DNA of 64,000 nucleotides, taken from NCBI RefSeq assembly GCF_900162695.1, contig NZ_FUIH01000007.1, positions 496,001 through 560,000 of the forward strand, written 5' to 3'. Positions 8,203 to 16,298 of this stretch are shown piece by piece. Made by a program: the position numbers and the translations under genes. The notes under the pieces were generated by a model. The model was not told the origin of the DNA. It saw nothing but the letters and a program-made list of their open reading frames with translations, and made no database searches. Each line of letters starts with the position of its first letter. The first letter of the stretch is position 1. This DNA comes from Virgibacillus siamensis (GTDB lineage: Bacteria; Bacillota; Bacilli; Bacillales; Amphibacillaceae).

Positions 8203-8717
8203 ATGGTTTCTTTTCCAAATACAAATGATTCATAAACGGTCCATGCTCCATTGTCAAGCTGATAGAGCAGGTGGAAGCGGTCCACTTTGTCCTCAAGCTG
8301 AATATCCTTCATATTCAAGCTTCCATAAACATCGGAATACTCATCATGTGACAGTTTTTGCGCGATGGTGATGTGGGGGACAAAGTTGTATTCCATATTT
8401 TCCGGAAACTTTCCGGTTTGCATTTTGTTGAATAAATCAATCAGTTCCTGTACCGGTTCAACCTTCAAATAAATTGTATTCGTTACCGGTGCAAAGGTGC
8501 TGACTTTATTAACCTGCAGATTGAATGGATCTGTGCTGTTAGCAATATGCTTCAATTCTGTAATAAGTTTCTCAATTGTTTCATCATCTGCTTCAAACGC
8601 TTCCTTCAGTGTCAAGTGCGGCGGAATCATTGAATAATGGGGATCATAACGCTTTCTGTATGAGTTAATTTCGTCTTGGACAGGCTTTGATGGGAAAATG
8701 GCTATACCATATTTCAT
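8199..8717 (-). CDS. yjcG: YjcG-like 2H phosphoesterase (2'-5' RNA ligase superfamily)
   Basis: The 172-residue product carries the two HxT-type motifs of the 2H phosphoesterase superfamily: PPHLTL (about residues 33-38) and VPHITI (about 128-133). The remainder, with MKYGIAIFPSKPVQD at the start and HLLYQLDNGAWTVYESF near the end, matches YjcG. Superfamily members act on 2'-5' or cyclic phosphate bonds; the actual substrate of YjcG is unknown. It is followed with ATGA overlap by the acetyltransferase. The catalytic histidines are intact. Confidence 0.87.
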   Translation of the reverse strand: MKYGIAIFPSKPVQDEINSYRKRYDPHYSMIPPHLTLKEAFEADDETIEKLITELKHIANSTDPFNLQVNKVSTFAPVTNTIYLKVEPVQELIDLFNKMQTGKFPENMEYNFVPHITIAQKLSHDEYSDVYGSLNMKDIQLEDKVDRFHLLYQLDNGAWTVYESFVFGKETI

Positions 8718-8835
8718 AAATAAAACCTCCTATTATTTTTTCTAATTGAATTCGTTGCTATATTTTAGTCTACCTTTGATTATAACAAAAAATAGTATGA
8801 AAAAGGAAGTAAAAAATTCTAAAATTAAGAACTAT

Positions 8836-9570
8836 TCACTCAAACATCGTCGTTAACGCTCGACTTAAGTCTTTTTGCCAATACTTCCAGGTATGTTCAC
8901 CATTCTCCAATTCATGATAGGTGTAACTGACACCTGTATCCTTCAGTAATTTATGCAGTTTTCGGTTTGGCTCCACAAAATCGAGTACTTTACCGTCTGT
9001 AGTTTCGACAGCAGTTTCTGCTGTACCAATCGTATGGTAAATATCAATGGTATCAATGCCTTTTGCATTTTGAACTGCATCAATCACCGTATCATCGACA
9101 TATGGTGACTGCATGATTACATTGCTGAATGTATGTGGATAATTACTTGCAGTCATCAGTGCGAGAGTTCCGGCAAGGGAGTCTCCCATTAGTGTGCGGG
9201 ACTGACCCATGTGGTATGTCGGTAATAAATTATCCAGGAAGGGGACTGCCTCATGTACGAGAAATTTAATATATTCACGGTTCTGGTCACCGTTCGGATG
9301 ATATTTTTTCCGGCGGTCATATTTATTTTTATAATGGATCCCGACAAAAATCGTATTGGCAATTTCTTCACTGCTGTGCAACTTATCACTTAACGTTGCC
9401 AGCCTGCCAAGCTGATAGTAATCATTTCCGTCATGCGCGATACAAATGTGATACTTGTAAAGCGGTGAAAATGATTCCGGCTGATAAAGCCTTAGGGTCA
9501 TTGTTTCATTTAAATAGCTGCTTTCAATTTCCTTGTCAATCATGGTTCCTTTGCGTCTGATTGTAAACAC
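8836..9570 (-). CDS. yjcH: YjcH-like esterase (alpha/beta hydrolase, esterase D/Fes type)
   Basis: This protein of about 244 residues is an alpha/beta-hydrolase of the putative-esterase family. The nucleophile elbow is GDSLAG and the terminal ENGEHTWKYW supplies the catalytic histidine. It matches YjcH and sits upstream of yjcG-yjcF as in B. subtilis. The start is uncertain: GTG 9570 gives a family-like N-terminus including KGT, but its SD (GAG) touches the start codon; ATG 9543 has AAAGGA only 3 nt away. The substrate is unknown. A gap of about 118 bp separates it from yjcG. Confidence 0.83.
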   Translation of the reverse strand: MFTIRRKGTMIDKEIESSYLNETMTLRLYQPESFSPLYKYHICIAHDGNDYYQLGRLATLSDKLHSSEEIANTIFVGIHYKNKYDRRKKYHPNGDQNREYIKFLVHEAVPFLDNLLPTYHMGQSRTLMGDSLAGTLALMTASNYPHTFSNVIMQSPYVDDTVIDAVQNAKGIDTIDIYHTIGTAETAVETTDGKVLDFVEPNRKLHKLLKDTGVSYTYHELENGEHTWKYWQKDLSRALTTMFE

Positions 9571-9736
9571 CTCATTGTTCTATGTCTGATTCCCGGGATA
9601 ACTGAATGTAAACAAGCCCAAGTAAAGTTTATCATGTTTTTGAAAGTTATTCTATGTGTCTTTTGACATGGAACGGAAACCGGAGCTGTCTGCCTGCTGT
9701 ATTGCAAAACTTGATGTGTAACATTTGCCTGGTCCG

Positions 9737-9745
9737 TGGTATAAT
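9737..9745 (+). promoter_or_regulatory. extended -10 promoter of the antitoxin RNA
   Basis: The sequence TGGTATAAT is a full extended -10 element (TGnTATAAT). There is no good -35 at the normal distance, as is common for extended -10 promoters. Transcription would start near 9752 and run antisense to the 3' end of the toxin message. Confidence 0.65.
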
Positions 9746-9751
9746 GTATAT

Positions 9752-9892
9752 AGAAAATCATAGCCTATTAAAAAACCGCCTCATGCTGGTACATGAGACG
9801 GTCCCCAACAGACGAACCCCGACAAGAGGGGGATAGGCACTTCAGGTAATAATCCCTCAGCGCTTGGCTAAAGGCATGGAGGGATTATTTAT
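9752..9892 (+). ncRNA. candidate type I antitoxin RNA
   Basis: A strong extended -10 promoter leads into about 140 nt that contain two stable stems. The first is a CTCATG/CATGAG hairpin at 9780-9805, and the second an 11-bp AATAATCCCTC/GAGGGATTATT stem at 9848-9889 ending in TTTATTT, which serves as the terminator. The transcript is antisense to the end of the small toxin gene (9885-9971) and to the toxin message 3' region. The layout, convergent with overlapping 3' ends, is that of RatA/TxpA and SR4/BsrG of B. subtilis. Transcript ends are inferred, not seen. Confidence 0.7.
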
Positions 9893-9971
9893 TTGGCTTG
9901 TTATCCGACATTATGAACGCGATTAACATCCCAAAGGATATCATCAGCGTTAATACGGAATCGACAGCCAT
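9885..9971 (-). CDS. small hydrophobic type I toxin (putative holin-like toxin)
   Basis: This 28-residue gene begins MAVDSVLTLMISFGMLIAFI and ends with a polar, basic tail NKPNK. This is the layout of the 'putative holin-like' TxpA/BsrG/Fst membrane toxins: short N-terminus, LMISFGMLIA membrane helix, charged tail. The SD is almost perfect, AAGGAGG 8 nt before ATG. A hairpin at 9984-10007 (CTTTT, GGGAAATTTCCC, AAAAG) abuts the SD and could restrict translation, as in other type I toxins. The last bases of the gene lie in the terminator stem shared with the antisense RNA. Confidence 0.8.
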   Translation of the reverse strand: MAVDSVLTLMISFGMLIAFIMSDNKPNK

Positions 9972-9983
9972 AAGCACCACCTC

Positions 9984-10007
9984 CTTTTCGGGAAATTTCC
10001 CAAAAAG
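9984..10007 (-). promoter_or_regulatory. SD-adjacent hairpin in the toxin leader
   Basis: The toxin leader contains CTTTTTGGGAAATTTCCCGAAAAG directly before GGAGG. It folds into a hairpin whose 3' arm abuts the SD. Such structures limit ribosome access in type I toxin mRNAs. Confidence 0.6.
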
Positions 10008-10095
10008 AACAGTGTGCCTAATCCCTCATGCGAAGCCAATCTGTTGTTCAATCATTGTAACATACCATTCGATAATTTCATTTATCCTGCTGAGA

Positions 10096-11913
10096 TCACC
10101 CGGATTCCTGAAGCTGTCCTCTGTATAAATCATAATAATGTCCATGCTGTTCGATTAGTTCATCATGTGATCCTTGTTCTATGACGTTGCCGCGTTCCAG
10201 CATGATGATTTTGTCTGCTTCCTGGATCGTGTTGAGTCGGTGGGCGATGACAAAGCTGGTCCGGCCCTGCATCAGCCGTTTCAGTGCATCCTGAATTTTC
10301 AGCTCTGTGACGGTATCAATATTACTTGTCGCTTCATCTAAAATCAGAATCGAGGGATCGGCCAAAATAGCCCGTGCAATTGTGATTAGCTGTTTTTGCC
10401 CCTGACTGATTCCGCTGCCCTCCTGATCAAGTACTGTTTTGTATCCATTCGGAAGCAGTTGGATAAAATCATGTGCATTAGCATTTTTAGCAGCCTCCTC
10501 AACTTCATCATCGGTCGCATCAAGCCGCCCGTAGCGGATATTCTCCTGAATCGTTCCATGAAATAAAAAGGTATCCTGGAGGACGAATGCCATCAGACTT
10601 CGAAGGCTTGAACGCTTGATAGCCTTGATGTCGGTGCCATCGAGTAAAATCTCCCCTGTATCATAATTGTAAAAACGCGCAATCAGATTGATAATCGTCG
10701 TTTTTCCTGCACCGGTATGCCCAACAAAAGCAATGGTCTGACCGGGTTTTGCTTCAAAACTGATCCCTTTCAGAATCGGCGCTTTTTCATAGGCAAAGGT
10801 GACATTGCGAAATTCTAGTTTTCCATCAATCTGGTTAATTTCATGTGCATTTACTTCATCGCGTTCTTCCTGTTTCTCATCGAGGATGTTAAAGACACGC
10901 TCCGCACCGGCAACCGCCGATAGCAGAATATTAAACTGGTTAGACAGTTCATTGAGCGGGCGGGTGAACTGGCGGGCAAATTCGGTAAAAATGACAATAA
11001 CACCAACAGTTATTTGTCCATTAATGGCCAGAATTCCGCCGACAAATGCAATTAGTGCAAAACTTAAAAAGTTCAGCATGTTCATGACTTTGGGAATGAA
11101 TCCGGCAAAATTCAGTGCCCAGAAACCTGATTCCCTTAAATGTTGGTTCTTTTCCCGAAATTCATCAATAACCCGTTTTTCCTGGGAAAAAGTCTTAATG
11201 ATATGCTGCCCGGACACTGTTTCTTCAACATAACCGCTCATGTCGCCAAGGTGCCGTTGACGCAGTTTGTACAGCGGTCCCGTTCGTTTTGTAATCCATT
11301 TCATCGCCAGAAACATGATTGGAATAATCGTCATTGTTACAACGGTCAATAGCGGACTCAGGTACAGCATGACCGATACCGTTCCAATCAGCGTCAGGAT
11401 ACTGGCAAAAATCTGAATCACGGATTGGTTTAATGTATTGTTGACATTATCAATATCGTTGGTCACCCGGCTCATCAGTTCGCCATGCTGCCGTTTGTCG
11501 AAGAACTCTATCGGCAGGTGGTGAAACTGTTGAAAAAGCTCTTTTCTTAAAGAATAGACCGTTTTCTGGGCAATCCCGACCATCCAATAGTTCTGCAAAA
11601 AAATCGATACCGAATGGAGGATGTAAATAAATACAAGTGAAAGAAGGAGCATGCCAAGTCCGGATGGATCCTTGGTTACAATGAAATCATCCACTGCCAT
11701 CCCAACCATGAATGGACCAGCCAGGCTCATCGCCGAACTGACGACAACTGCTAAAATAACGAAGATAAGTGCTTTCTTTTGCCGGGCAAGATACCCCCAG
11801 ATCCGTTTGATTGTGGCGGAGGTGTTCCGGGCCCGGTCTGATTTGTCGATTTTGATGGAATCAATTGGTATTCGCTTATGGGTAAATGGTCGTTTCAATT
11901 CACGAATGGACAT
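10096..11913 (-). CDS. yfiC: ABC exporter subunit, canonical ATPase half (YfiC-like)
   Basis: The 605-residue half-transporter has six membrane helices (about residues 45-330) and a C-terminal ATPase. Walker A is GHTGAGKTT and Walker B ILILDEATSNID has the catalytic glutamate, but the signature motif is ISQGQ instead of LSGGQ. This is the partner of the gene upstream, with which it forms an asymmetric heterodimer. ATG 11913 has AAAGGAG 7-8 nt upstream and overlaps the preceding gene by 14 nt. YfiBC-type and BmrCD-type exporters move drugs or lipids; the substrate here is unknown. Confidence 0.87.
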   Translation of the reverse strand: MSIRELKRPFTHKRIPIDSIKIDKSDRARNTSATIKRIWGYLARQKKALIFVILAVVVSSAMSLAGPFMVGMAVDDFIVTKDPSGLGMLLLSLVFIYILHSVSIFLQNYWMVGIAQKTVYSLRKELFQQFHHLPIEFFDKRQHGELMSRVTNDIDNVNNTLNQSVIQIFASILTLIGTVSVMLYLSPLLTVVTMTIIPIMFLAMKWITKRTGPLYKLRQRHLGDMSGYVEETVSGQHIIKTFSQEKRVIDEFREKNQHLRESGFWALNFAGFIPKVMNMLNFLSFALIAFVGGILAINGQITVGVIVIFTEFARQFTRPLNELSNQFNILLSAVAGAERVFNILDEKQEERDEVNAHEINQIDGKLEFRNVTFAYEKAPILKGISFEAKPGQTIAFVGHTGAGKTTIINLIARFYNYDTGEILLDGTDIKAIKRSSLRSLMAFVLQDTFLFHGTIQENIRYGRLDATDDEVEEAAKNANAHDFIQLLPNGYKTVLDQEGSGISQGQKQLITIARAILADPSILILDEATSNIDTVTELKIQDALKRLMQGRTSFVIAHRLNTIQEADKIIMLERGNVIEQGSHDELIEQHGHYYDLYRGQLQESG

Positions 11914-13636
11914 TGGCATACTCCTTTCCGAATTGTGATTCAACAATTCTGGTGTACAGGCTGGATTTTTTCATCAGTTCCGTATGTGTTCCAATGGAAA
12001 GCATTTGACCATCATCCAGCAATAAAATCCGGTCCGCATTAATTGCGGTGGATATTTTTTGCGTAATAATCAGTGAGGTGCAATCGTATTTCTGTATTGC
12101 CTTCAACAGTTGGGCTTCGGTGGCAAGGTCAAGTGCACTTGTGCTGTCATCAAGCATCAGCAGCTTTGGATGCCGGATCAGTGCCCGTGCGATGGAGAGC
12201 CGCTGTTTCTGACCACCGGACAGATTAACTCCCTTTTGACCAATCCTTGTATCATAGCCATCTTCCAGGTCTAATATTGTTTCATGGATTTGCGCATCTT
12301 TTGCTGCCTGAACCACATCATCCCGGGATGCATTATTTTTTCCCCAGGCAATATTATCGTGAACTGTCCCGCCGAACAAGAGCGGTGTCTGTGGGACATA
12401 CCCGATGTTTTTCCGCAATTCATTCAGACGAAACGATGCAAGCGGTTTATCATCCAGATAAATTTTCCCTTTTTGGGCCTTATACAGACGTGGAATAAGC
12501 TGAAAGAGTGATGTCTTTCCGGAACCGGTCGCACCAATGATGGCCAGTTTTTCTCCGGCATTAACTGTGAAATCAATATTTTCAAGTGCACGTTTAGTTG
12601 ACTGCGGATAGGAAAAGCCTACATGTGAAAAGGTGACTTTTCCATTGATGGATGAGCTTTTTCCCGTGTTTTCCGTAAAATCAACCAGATCACTTTTTAC
12701 TTGCAGTATTTCATCAAGACGTTCAGCCGATGCACGCGCACGGGAAAATGCTAAAATAATAAACGTCAGCATGGAAATCGCCATCGCAACCCGTAATGCG
12801 TAATTGACGATTGCCACTACATCCCCGACAGAAGTTTCGCCGGCAATGGCCAGGCTGTTTCCGTACCAAAGAATAAAAATCAGGCTTAAATTCATGACAA
12901 ATAACAGTATCGGCATGGTTGTTTCAATGAACCGGAACGTTTTCCTAGTAATAAGCGCGAGCCCTTCATTTGCATCGGAAAAACGTTTCGACTCATGGTT
13001 TCGGCGCACAAATGCTTTAATCAGCCGCATGCCGGCAAGGTTTTCCTGCATGACCTGATTCACATTATCGACATTTCGCTGGACTTTATTGAACATCCGG
13101 CTTGCCACTTTCAGAACCCAGAGCAGAAACCCGACCAGGAGCGGGACCGTAACCAGAAAAATAATGGCGAGCTGATAATCGACGATGAACGCCATAATGA
13201 CACCGCCAATGATCAAAAGCGGAGCCTTCATCATAATTCGGAGTCCCATGAAAATCAGGTTCTGCAGCTGCCTGATATCGTTGGAAAACCGGGTAACAAG
13301 TCCGGAAGCAGGGTACAGGTTCAAATCCGCAAATGAAAAGCCCTGAATTTTTTCAAATAATTTCTCCCGCACATCATACGAAAACCCGAACGTTGTATGG
13401 GAGGCGAAAAAGGAATTGAAAATCCCGGCGATGAACGCCGTAAACGCCATCGCAATCATGATTGAACCCCACATGACAATGTTATCAAGATCTTTATGTA
13501 AAACCCCCTGATTGATCATCTTCCCTAGGAAAAAGGGAAGAAGCAGTTCCACCAGCAGCTCAATAAGCATCAAGCTGTATGCAACAACAATCGGAAGCTT
13601 ATACGGTTTTAAAAAAGAAAGAACATTCCGCAACAC
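11900..13636 (-). CDS. yfiB: ABC exporter subunit, degenerate ATPase half (YfiB-like)
   Basis: The 578-residue product has six membrane helices followed by an ATPase domain with GATGSGKTS and a canonical LSGGQKQR signature. Its Walker B reads LLMLDDSTSALD, with aspartate where the catalytic glutamate should be. That is the mark of the degenerate site in heterodimeric exporters such as TM287/288 and BmrCD. I start it at GTG 13636, after GGGGGG, which gives LRNVLSFLKPYKLP at the family N-terminus. A longer frame to 13762 adds unrelated residues. The membrane part spans about residues 15-300. Confidence 0.87.
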   Translation of the reverse strand: MLRNVLSFLKPYKLPIVVAYSLMLIELLVELLLPFFLGKMINQGVLHKDLDNIVMWGSIMIAMAFTAFIAGIFNSFFASHTTFGFSYDVREKLFEKIQGFSFADLNLYPASGLVTRFSNDIRQLQNLIFMGLRIMMKAPLLIIGGVIMAFIVDYQLAIIFLVTVPLLVGFLLWVLKVASRMFNKVQRNVDNVNQVMQENLAGMRLIKAFVRRNHESKRFSDANEGLALITRKTFRFIETTMPILLFVMNLSLIFILWYGNSLAIAGETSVGDVVAIVNYALRVAMAISMLTFIILAFSRARASAERLDEILQVKSDLVDFTENTGKSSSINGKVTFSHVGFSYPQSTKRALENIDFTVNAGEKLAIIGATGSGKTSLFQLIPRLYKAQKGKIYLDDKPLASFRLNELRKNIGYVPQTPLLFGGTVHDNIAWGKNNASRDDVVQAAKDAQIHETILDLEDGYDTRIGQKGVNLSGGQKQRLSIARALIRHPKLLMLDDSTSALDLATEAQLLKAIQKYDCTSLIITQKISTAINADRILLLDDGQMLSIGTHTELMKKSSLYTRIVESQFGKEYANVHS

Positions 13637-13785
13637 GCTCGCCCCCCATAAGCAAAAAACGAATTGACTATCATTATAATCGCAAAGTCCCAAATAATCC
13701 AAACATTTATTTCGAGTGCAGAAATAAATATTCCATATCTGACCAAATCGGGGAGGTGCCACCTGTAGGCATGGGAGGGGGGTTA

Positions 13786-13814
13786 TTGAAAATACTTAGC
13801 GCTATCTATATAGT
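13786..13814 (+). promoter_or_regulatory. SigA-type promoter of the GNAT gene
   Basis: TTGAAA, a 17-bp spacer and TATAGT lie 36 bp upstream of the GTG start. Just before this, at 13755-13782, is a G-rich stretch with GGTGCCACC. Confidence 0.65.
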
Positions 13815-13849
13815 AAAACTATATACAGAAATATAGCGGGGGGATAATT

Positions 13850-14605
13850 GTGGGGAAGTTTACATTTAAAGATACGGACACGATTGGTCATTTAATAACA
13901 GAAAATGAACTATATGAGCAATATCATTATCCGGAGATGCCTATACGGTTTGACAGCAATTTTATTGAATTCAGGCGAATGCCAACGTTGAATGAATTTA
14001 AACAGACAGAATCATTTCTGAGAAATTTTCACAGCGATCATAACCAGTACCATCTTCGCTTTTATTTTGCGGATAATGCGAAACCGGCTGGTGAATTGCT
14101 GGAATACATCATTAACAATAACTATGACATCGGGTACATGGAATTGTATGGAATTGATCCGAAACAATTTCCGGAAGTGCCGGAAAATCATGACATACAA
14201 GTCGAAGAAGTAACTGACATAACGCTGGATGATTACCTGAAGCTGCAATATGAAACTGATATGGAATTTGGTGAATCATTTGCTAAGCAGAAGGTGGACA
14301 TGAACAAGCGGCAGTTCGCGGATAAGCAATATGTGCAAATCATAGCATACTATCATGATGCTCCCGCAGGCACAATGAATATTTATGCTGGTGATAAGGC
14401 AGTGGAAATTGAAAATCTCGATGTACGGGATGAATTTCAACGGAAAGGAATCGGTTCACAACTGCAGTGGTTTGCCATGGATCGTTACCAGGATTCAAGC
14501 ATCATCCTGATAGCAGACGGTGAAGACACACCGCGTGAAATGTATCAAAAGCAGAATTACCGGTATCTTAGCTACAAATACGAGTTATTAAAAATTCTAA
14601 AGTAA
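13850..14605 (+). CDS. GNAT-family acetyltransferase, two-part protein
   Basis: The 251-residue product has a C-terminal GNAT domain (about residues 115-251) with the acetyl-CoA loop RDEFQRKGIGSQL and the following FAMDRYQ helix. The N-terminal half (residues 1-110) does not show obvious acetyl-CoA motifs and may be a degenerate GNAT fold. The start is GTG 13850, 6 nt after GGGGGGA. The gene stands alone between divergent ABC genes and a tRNA. The substrate is not predictable. Confidence 0.75.
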   Translation: MGKFTFKDTDTIGHLITENELYEQYHYPEMPIRFDSNFIEFRRMPTLNEFKQTESFLRNFHSDHNQYHLRFYFADNAKPAGELLEYIINNNYDIGYMELYGIDPKQFPEVPENHDIQVEEVTDITLDDYLKLQYETDMEFGESFAKQKVDMNKRQFADKQYVQIIAYYHDAPAGTMNIYAGDKAVEIENLDVRDEFQRKGIGSQLQWFAMDRYQDSSIILIADGEDTPREMYQKQNYRYLSYKYELLKILK

Positions 14606-14631
14606 CAATAAGCCGAATATAATTTGATAAC

Positions 14632-14660
14632 ATTCGGGTGGTGCCAGGCACCTAAAAAAG
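14632..14660 (+). terminator. partial hairpin with the ATTCGGGTGGTGCCAGGCACC motif
   Basis: GGTGCC A GGCACC forms a short hairpin followed by TAAAAAAGG, after the acetyltransferase gene. The same palindrome, inside a longer stem, occurs at 30041-30071 and 37069-37103. Confidence 0.5.
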
Positions 14661-14662
14661 GC

Positions 14663-14692
14663 TTGACGCCATCTGAGTTTGTCGATTATACT
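14663..14692 (+). promoter_or_regulatory. tRNA-Val promoter
   Basis: TTGACG, an 18-bp spacer and TATACT end 27 bp before the tRNA. This is a typical SigA arrangement for a stable RNA gene. Confidence 0.75.
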
Positions 14693-14719
14693 ATTTATTG
14701 TTCGATAAATACTTTATAC

Positions 14720-14792
14720 GATTCCGTAGCTCAGCTGGGAGAGCGCATGCTTGACAGGCATGAGGTCGTTGGTTCGAGCCCAATCGGAATCA
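14720..14792 (+). tRNA. tRNA-Val (GAC)
   Basis: A 73-nt cloverleaf is complete: acceptor arms GATTCCG/CGGAATC, D-arm GCTC...GAGC, anticodon stem CATGC/GCATG with loop TTGACAG (anticodon GAC), and T-arm with GGTTCGAGCCC. The 3' CCA is not encoded. It is a single tRNA, followed at once by a strong terminator. Confidence 0.97.
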
Positions 14793-14800
14793 CTAACTGA

Positions 14801-14840
14801 CGTCAGAACGTTGTTAAATCAACGTTCTGGCGTTTTTTTA
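14801..14840 (+). terminator. terminator of tRNA-Val
   Basis: CGTCAGAACGTTG, a six-base loop, CAACGTTCTGGCG and then seven T residues form a textbook intrinsic terminator. Confidence 0.93.
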
Positions 14841-15033
14841 TTGGGCTGATTTAGGCAAAAGGACACACATCTGGAATAAAAAGTGTCCTTATTTCTGTAT
14901 TTGTGGAAAGGAAATTTTGATTTTGACAAGGATTATTTATAAGGTTGTAGAAATTAATAGTAATTGAGGTGGTGAGTAATGAAGGTTATTCCAACGTAAA
15001 ATAATGTTAGAAAGAAGGCTAGGGGGTACTTAA

Positions 15034-15204
15034 ATGAAAAAAACAATCGATTACTTAAAAGAGGACCTCTATAAGGCAAAGGAAGAACTACAAAACTTAG
15101 AAAAGCGTGGCCATACCATAACAGAATGGGTGGATCACCATAAGAACATTGAGCGATGTAAAAAACGACTTCAAAACTTCAGGGAGAAAAGAAAGTTTTT
15201 GTGA
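15034..15204 (+). CDS. small charged hypothetical protein
   Basis: An ATG preceded by AGGGGG opens a 56-codon gene. The product starts MKKTIDYLKEDLYKAKEEL and ends in basic REKRKF. It looks largely helical, probably a coiled coil, with a WVDHHKNIERCKKRL segment. I do not recognise the family. It lies between tRNA-Val and a truncated enzyme gene. Upstream (14840-15030) there is an inverted repeat AAGGACAC/GTGTCCTT at 14858-14892, a TTGACA at 14927, and a strong SD before a six-codon frame (MKVIPT) at 14979-14999. Confidence 0.5.
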   Translation: MKKTIDYLKEDLYKAKEELQNLEKRGHTITEWVDHHKNIERCKKRLQNFREKRKFL

Positions 15205-15247
15205 ACCAGGCGGGATTGTATATCTTACTTTTGCACTGTATAACAAT

Positions 15248-15559
15248 TTAATATGCCTTACTTTTTCTTGGCATAATCACCCGGCGCGGTTTTTCAGAAG
15301 GAAGAGCTTCAATTAATGATATAATTGCTGCCATTCCCGACGTGAAAGTGACACAATCATGCCCATCCTCAAGCGAAGTCAGGCAGTCCTCGAGAGCACG
15401 GCGGTTAGGATTATTTTCACGGCTATATACGAAATCATTTGGGTAAGAACCATCTGCCTCACGTTCAAACGTGGTAGAAGGATGGATGGGCATGGTAACA
15501 GAGCTGGTTGATTTGTCAATTGAACGCCCAGAGTGAATGGCTTTTGTTTCAAAACGCAT
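15248..15559 (-). pseudogene. truncated Cys/Met-metabolism PLP enzyme (N-terminal fragment)
   Basis: The reading frame matches only the first quarter of a cystathionine gamma-synthase/lyase-type enzyme. It has KAIHSGRSID at the start, then YSRENNPNRRALED and FTSGMAAI near residues 45-80. Homologues run to about 380 residues; this one departs from the family after about residue 97 and stops at 103, so the PLP-binding lysine domain is missing. The end lies 43 bp from the small unknown gene, which suggests a deletion or insertion junction. It starts 16 bp after paiB in the same direction. Confidence 0.8.
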
Positions 15560-15574
15560 ACATATTCCTCGCTT

Positions 15575-16207
15575 TTAAAGATTATTGTCATAAGCTTTCT
15601 TTTCAAGAATGGTTTTCATATAAGATGCAATTTTTTTCTCACCCTCACTTGTGGATTGTTCGAGTTGCGCAATAACAAGCTTTAATCGCTCAGCGGAATG
15701 ATTTTGACTCAACTTTGCCTTTCCTTCGATTTTATCAATCTTGATTTTGAAGCCAATAATGCCTTTTGCCTGTCCTTCTAAAAAATGAGTATCCAATTCG
15801 TCCCATTGATAGGAACTATCTGTATCTTCATATTTCAATACCATTTGATGCAGGGAATCCATCAATTCTGCTCTGTCTATTATCTCGACCCGTCCTTGTA
15901 CATGAGCAGCTACATAATTCCATGTTGGTACAGCTTTATTTGTTTCATACCAGGAGGACGAGATATAACAATGCGGCCCCTGAAAAACGGCAAGTACCTC
16001 CTGGTCCTCTATATCTTGCCACTGCTTATTTGGTTTTGCAAAGTGACCGTACAAATATCTTTCTTCTCTATCCAAAGTTAAAGGAAGGTGGGTCGCATAC
16101 GGTTGCCCCTGATGTTGGGAAAATAGTGCAGCAAAGCTGTTTTCCTCCATTATCTTAAAAATCACTTCTTCATCGTCGATTTCAAAGTGTTTTGGAATAT
16201 AAATCAT
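15575..16207 (-). CDS. paiB: PaiB-like FMN-binding regulator
   Basis: The 210-residue protein matches the PaiB family (FMN-binding split barrel, 'negative transcriptional regulator'). It opens MIYIPKHFEIDDEE and carries ATHLPL, YGHFAKPN, FQGPHCYISSSWYE and VPTWNYVAAHVQG, all family signatures. PaiB of B. subtilis was linked to repression of sporulation and protease genes with the acetyltransferase PaiA, but biochemical evidence is limited. Of two tandem ATGs the second (16207) is spaced better from GGGGGT. No paiA neighbour is present. Confidence 0.88.
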   Translation of the reverse strand: MIYIPKHFEIDDEEVIFKIMEENSFAALFSQHQGQPYATHLPLTLDREERYLYGHFAKPNKQWQDIEDQEVLAVFQGPHCYISSSWYETNKAVPTWNYVAAHVQGRVEIIDRAELMDSLHQMVLKYEDTDSSYQWDELDTHFLEGQAKGIIGFKIKIDKIEGKAKLSQNHSAERLKLVIAQLEQSTSEGEKKIASYMKTILEKKAYDNNL

Positions 16208-16298
16208 CATTACCCCCGCATCTATTTGAAAATGTATTGTCGCTTATCAATATTTTATAATCCAAACTGGCATTCAGACAAATCCTTTTTCAAATTGA

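Noticed and set aside
14720..14792. tRNA-Val as an active prophage or island attachment site.
   Set aside because: No integrase and no second copy of the tRNA end were found within the window. Only the possibility of an old scar is kept, as a finding.
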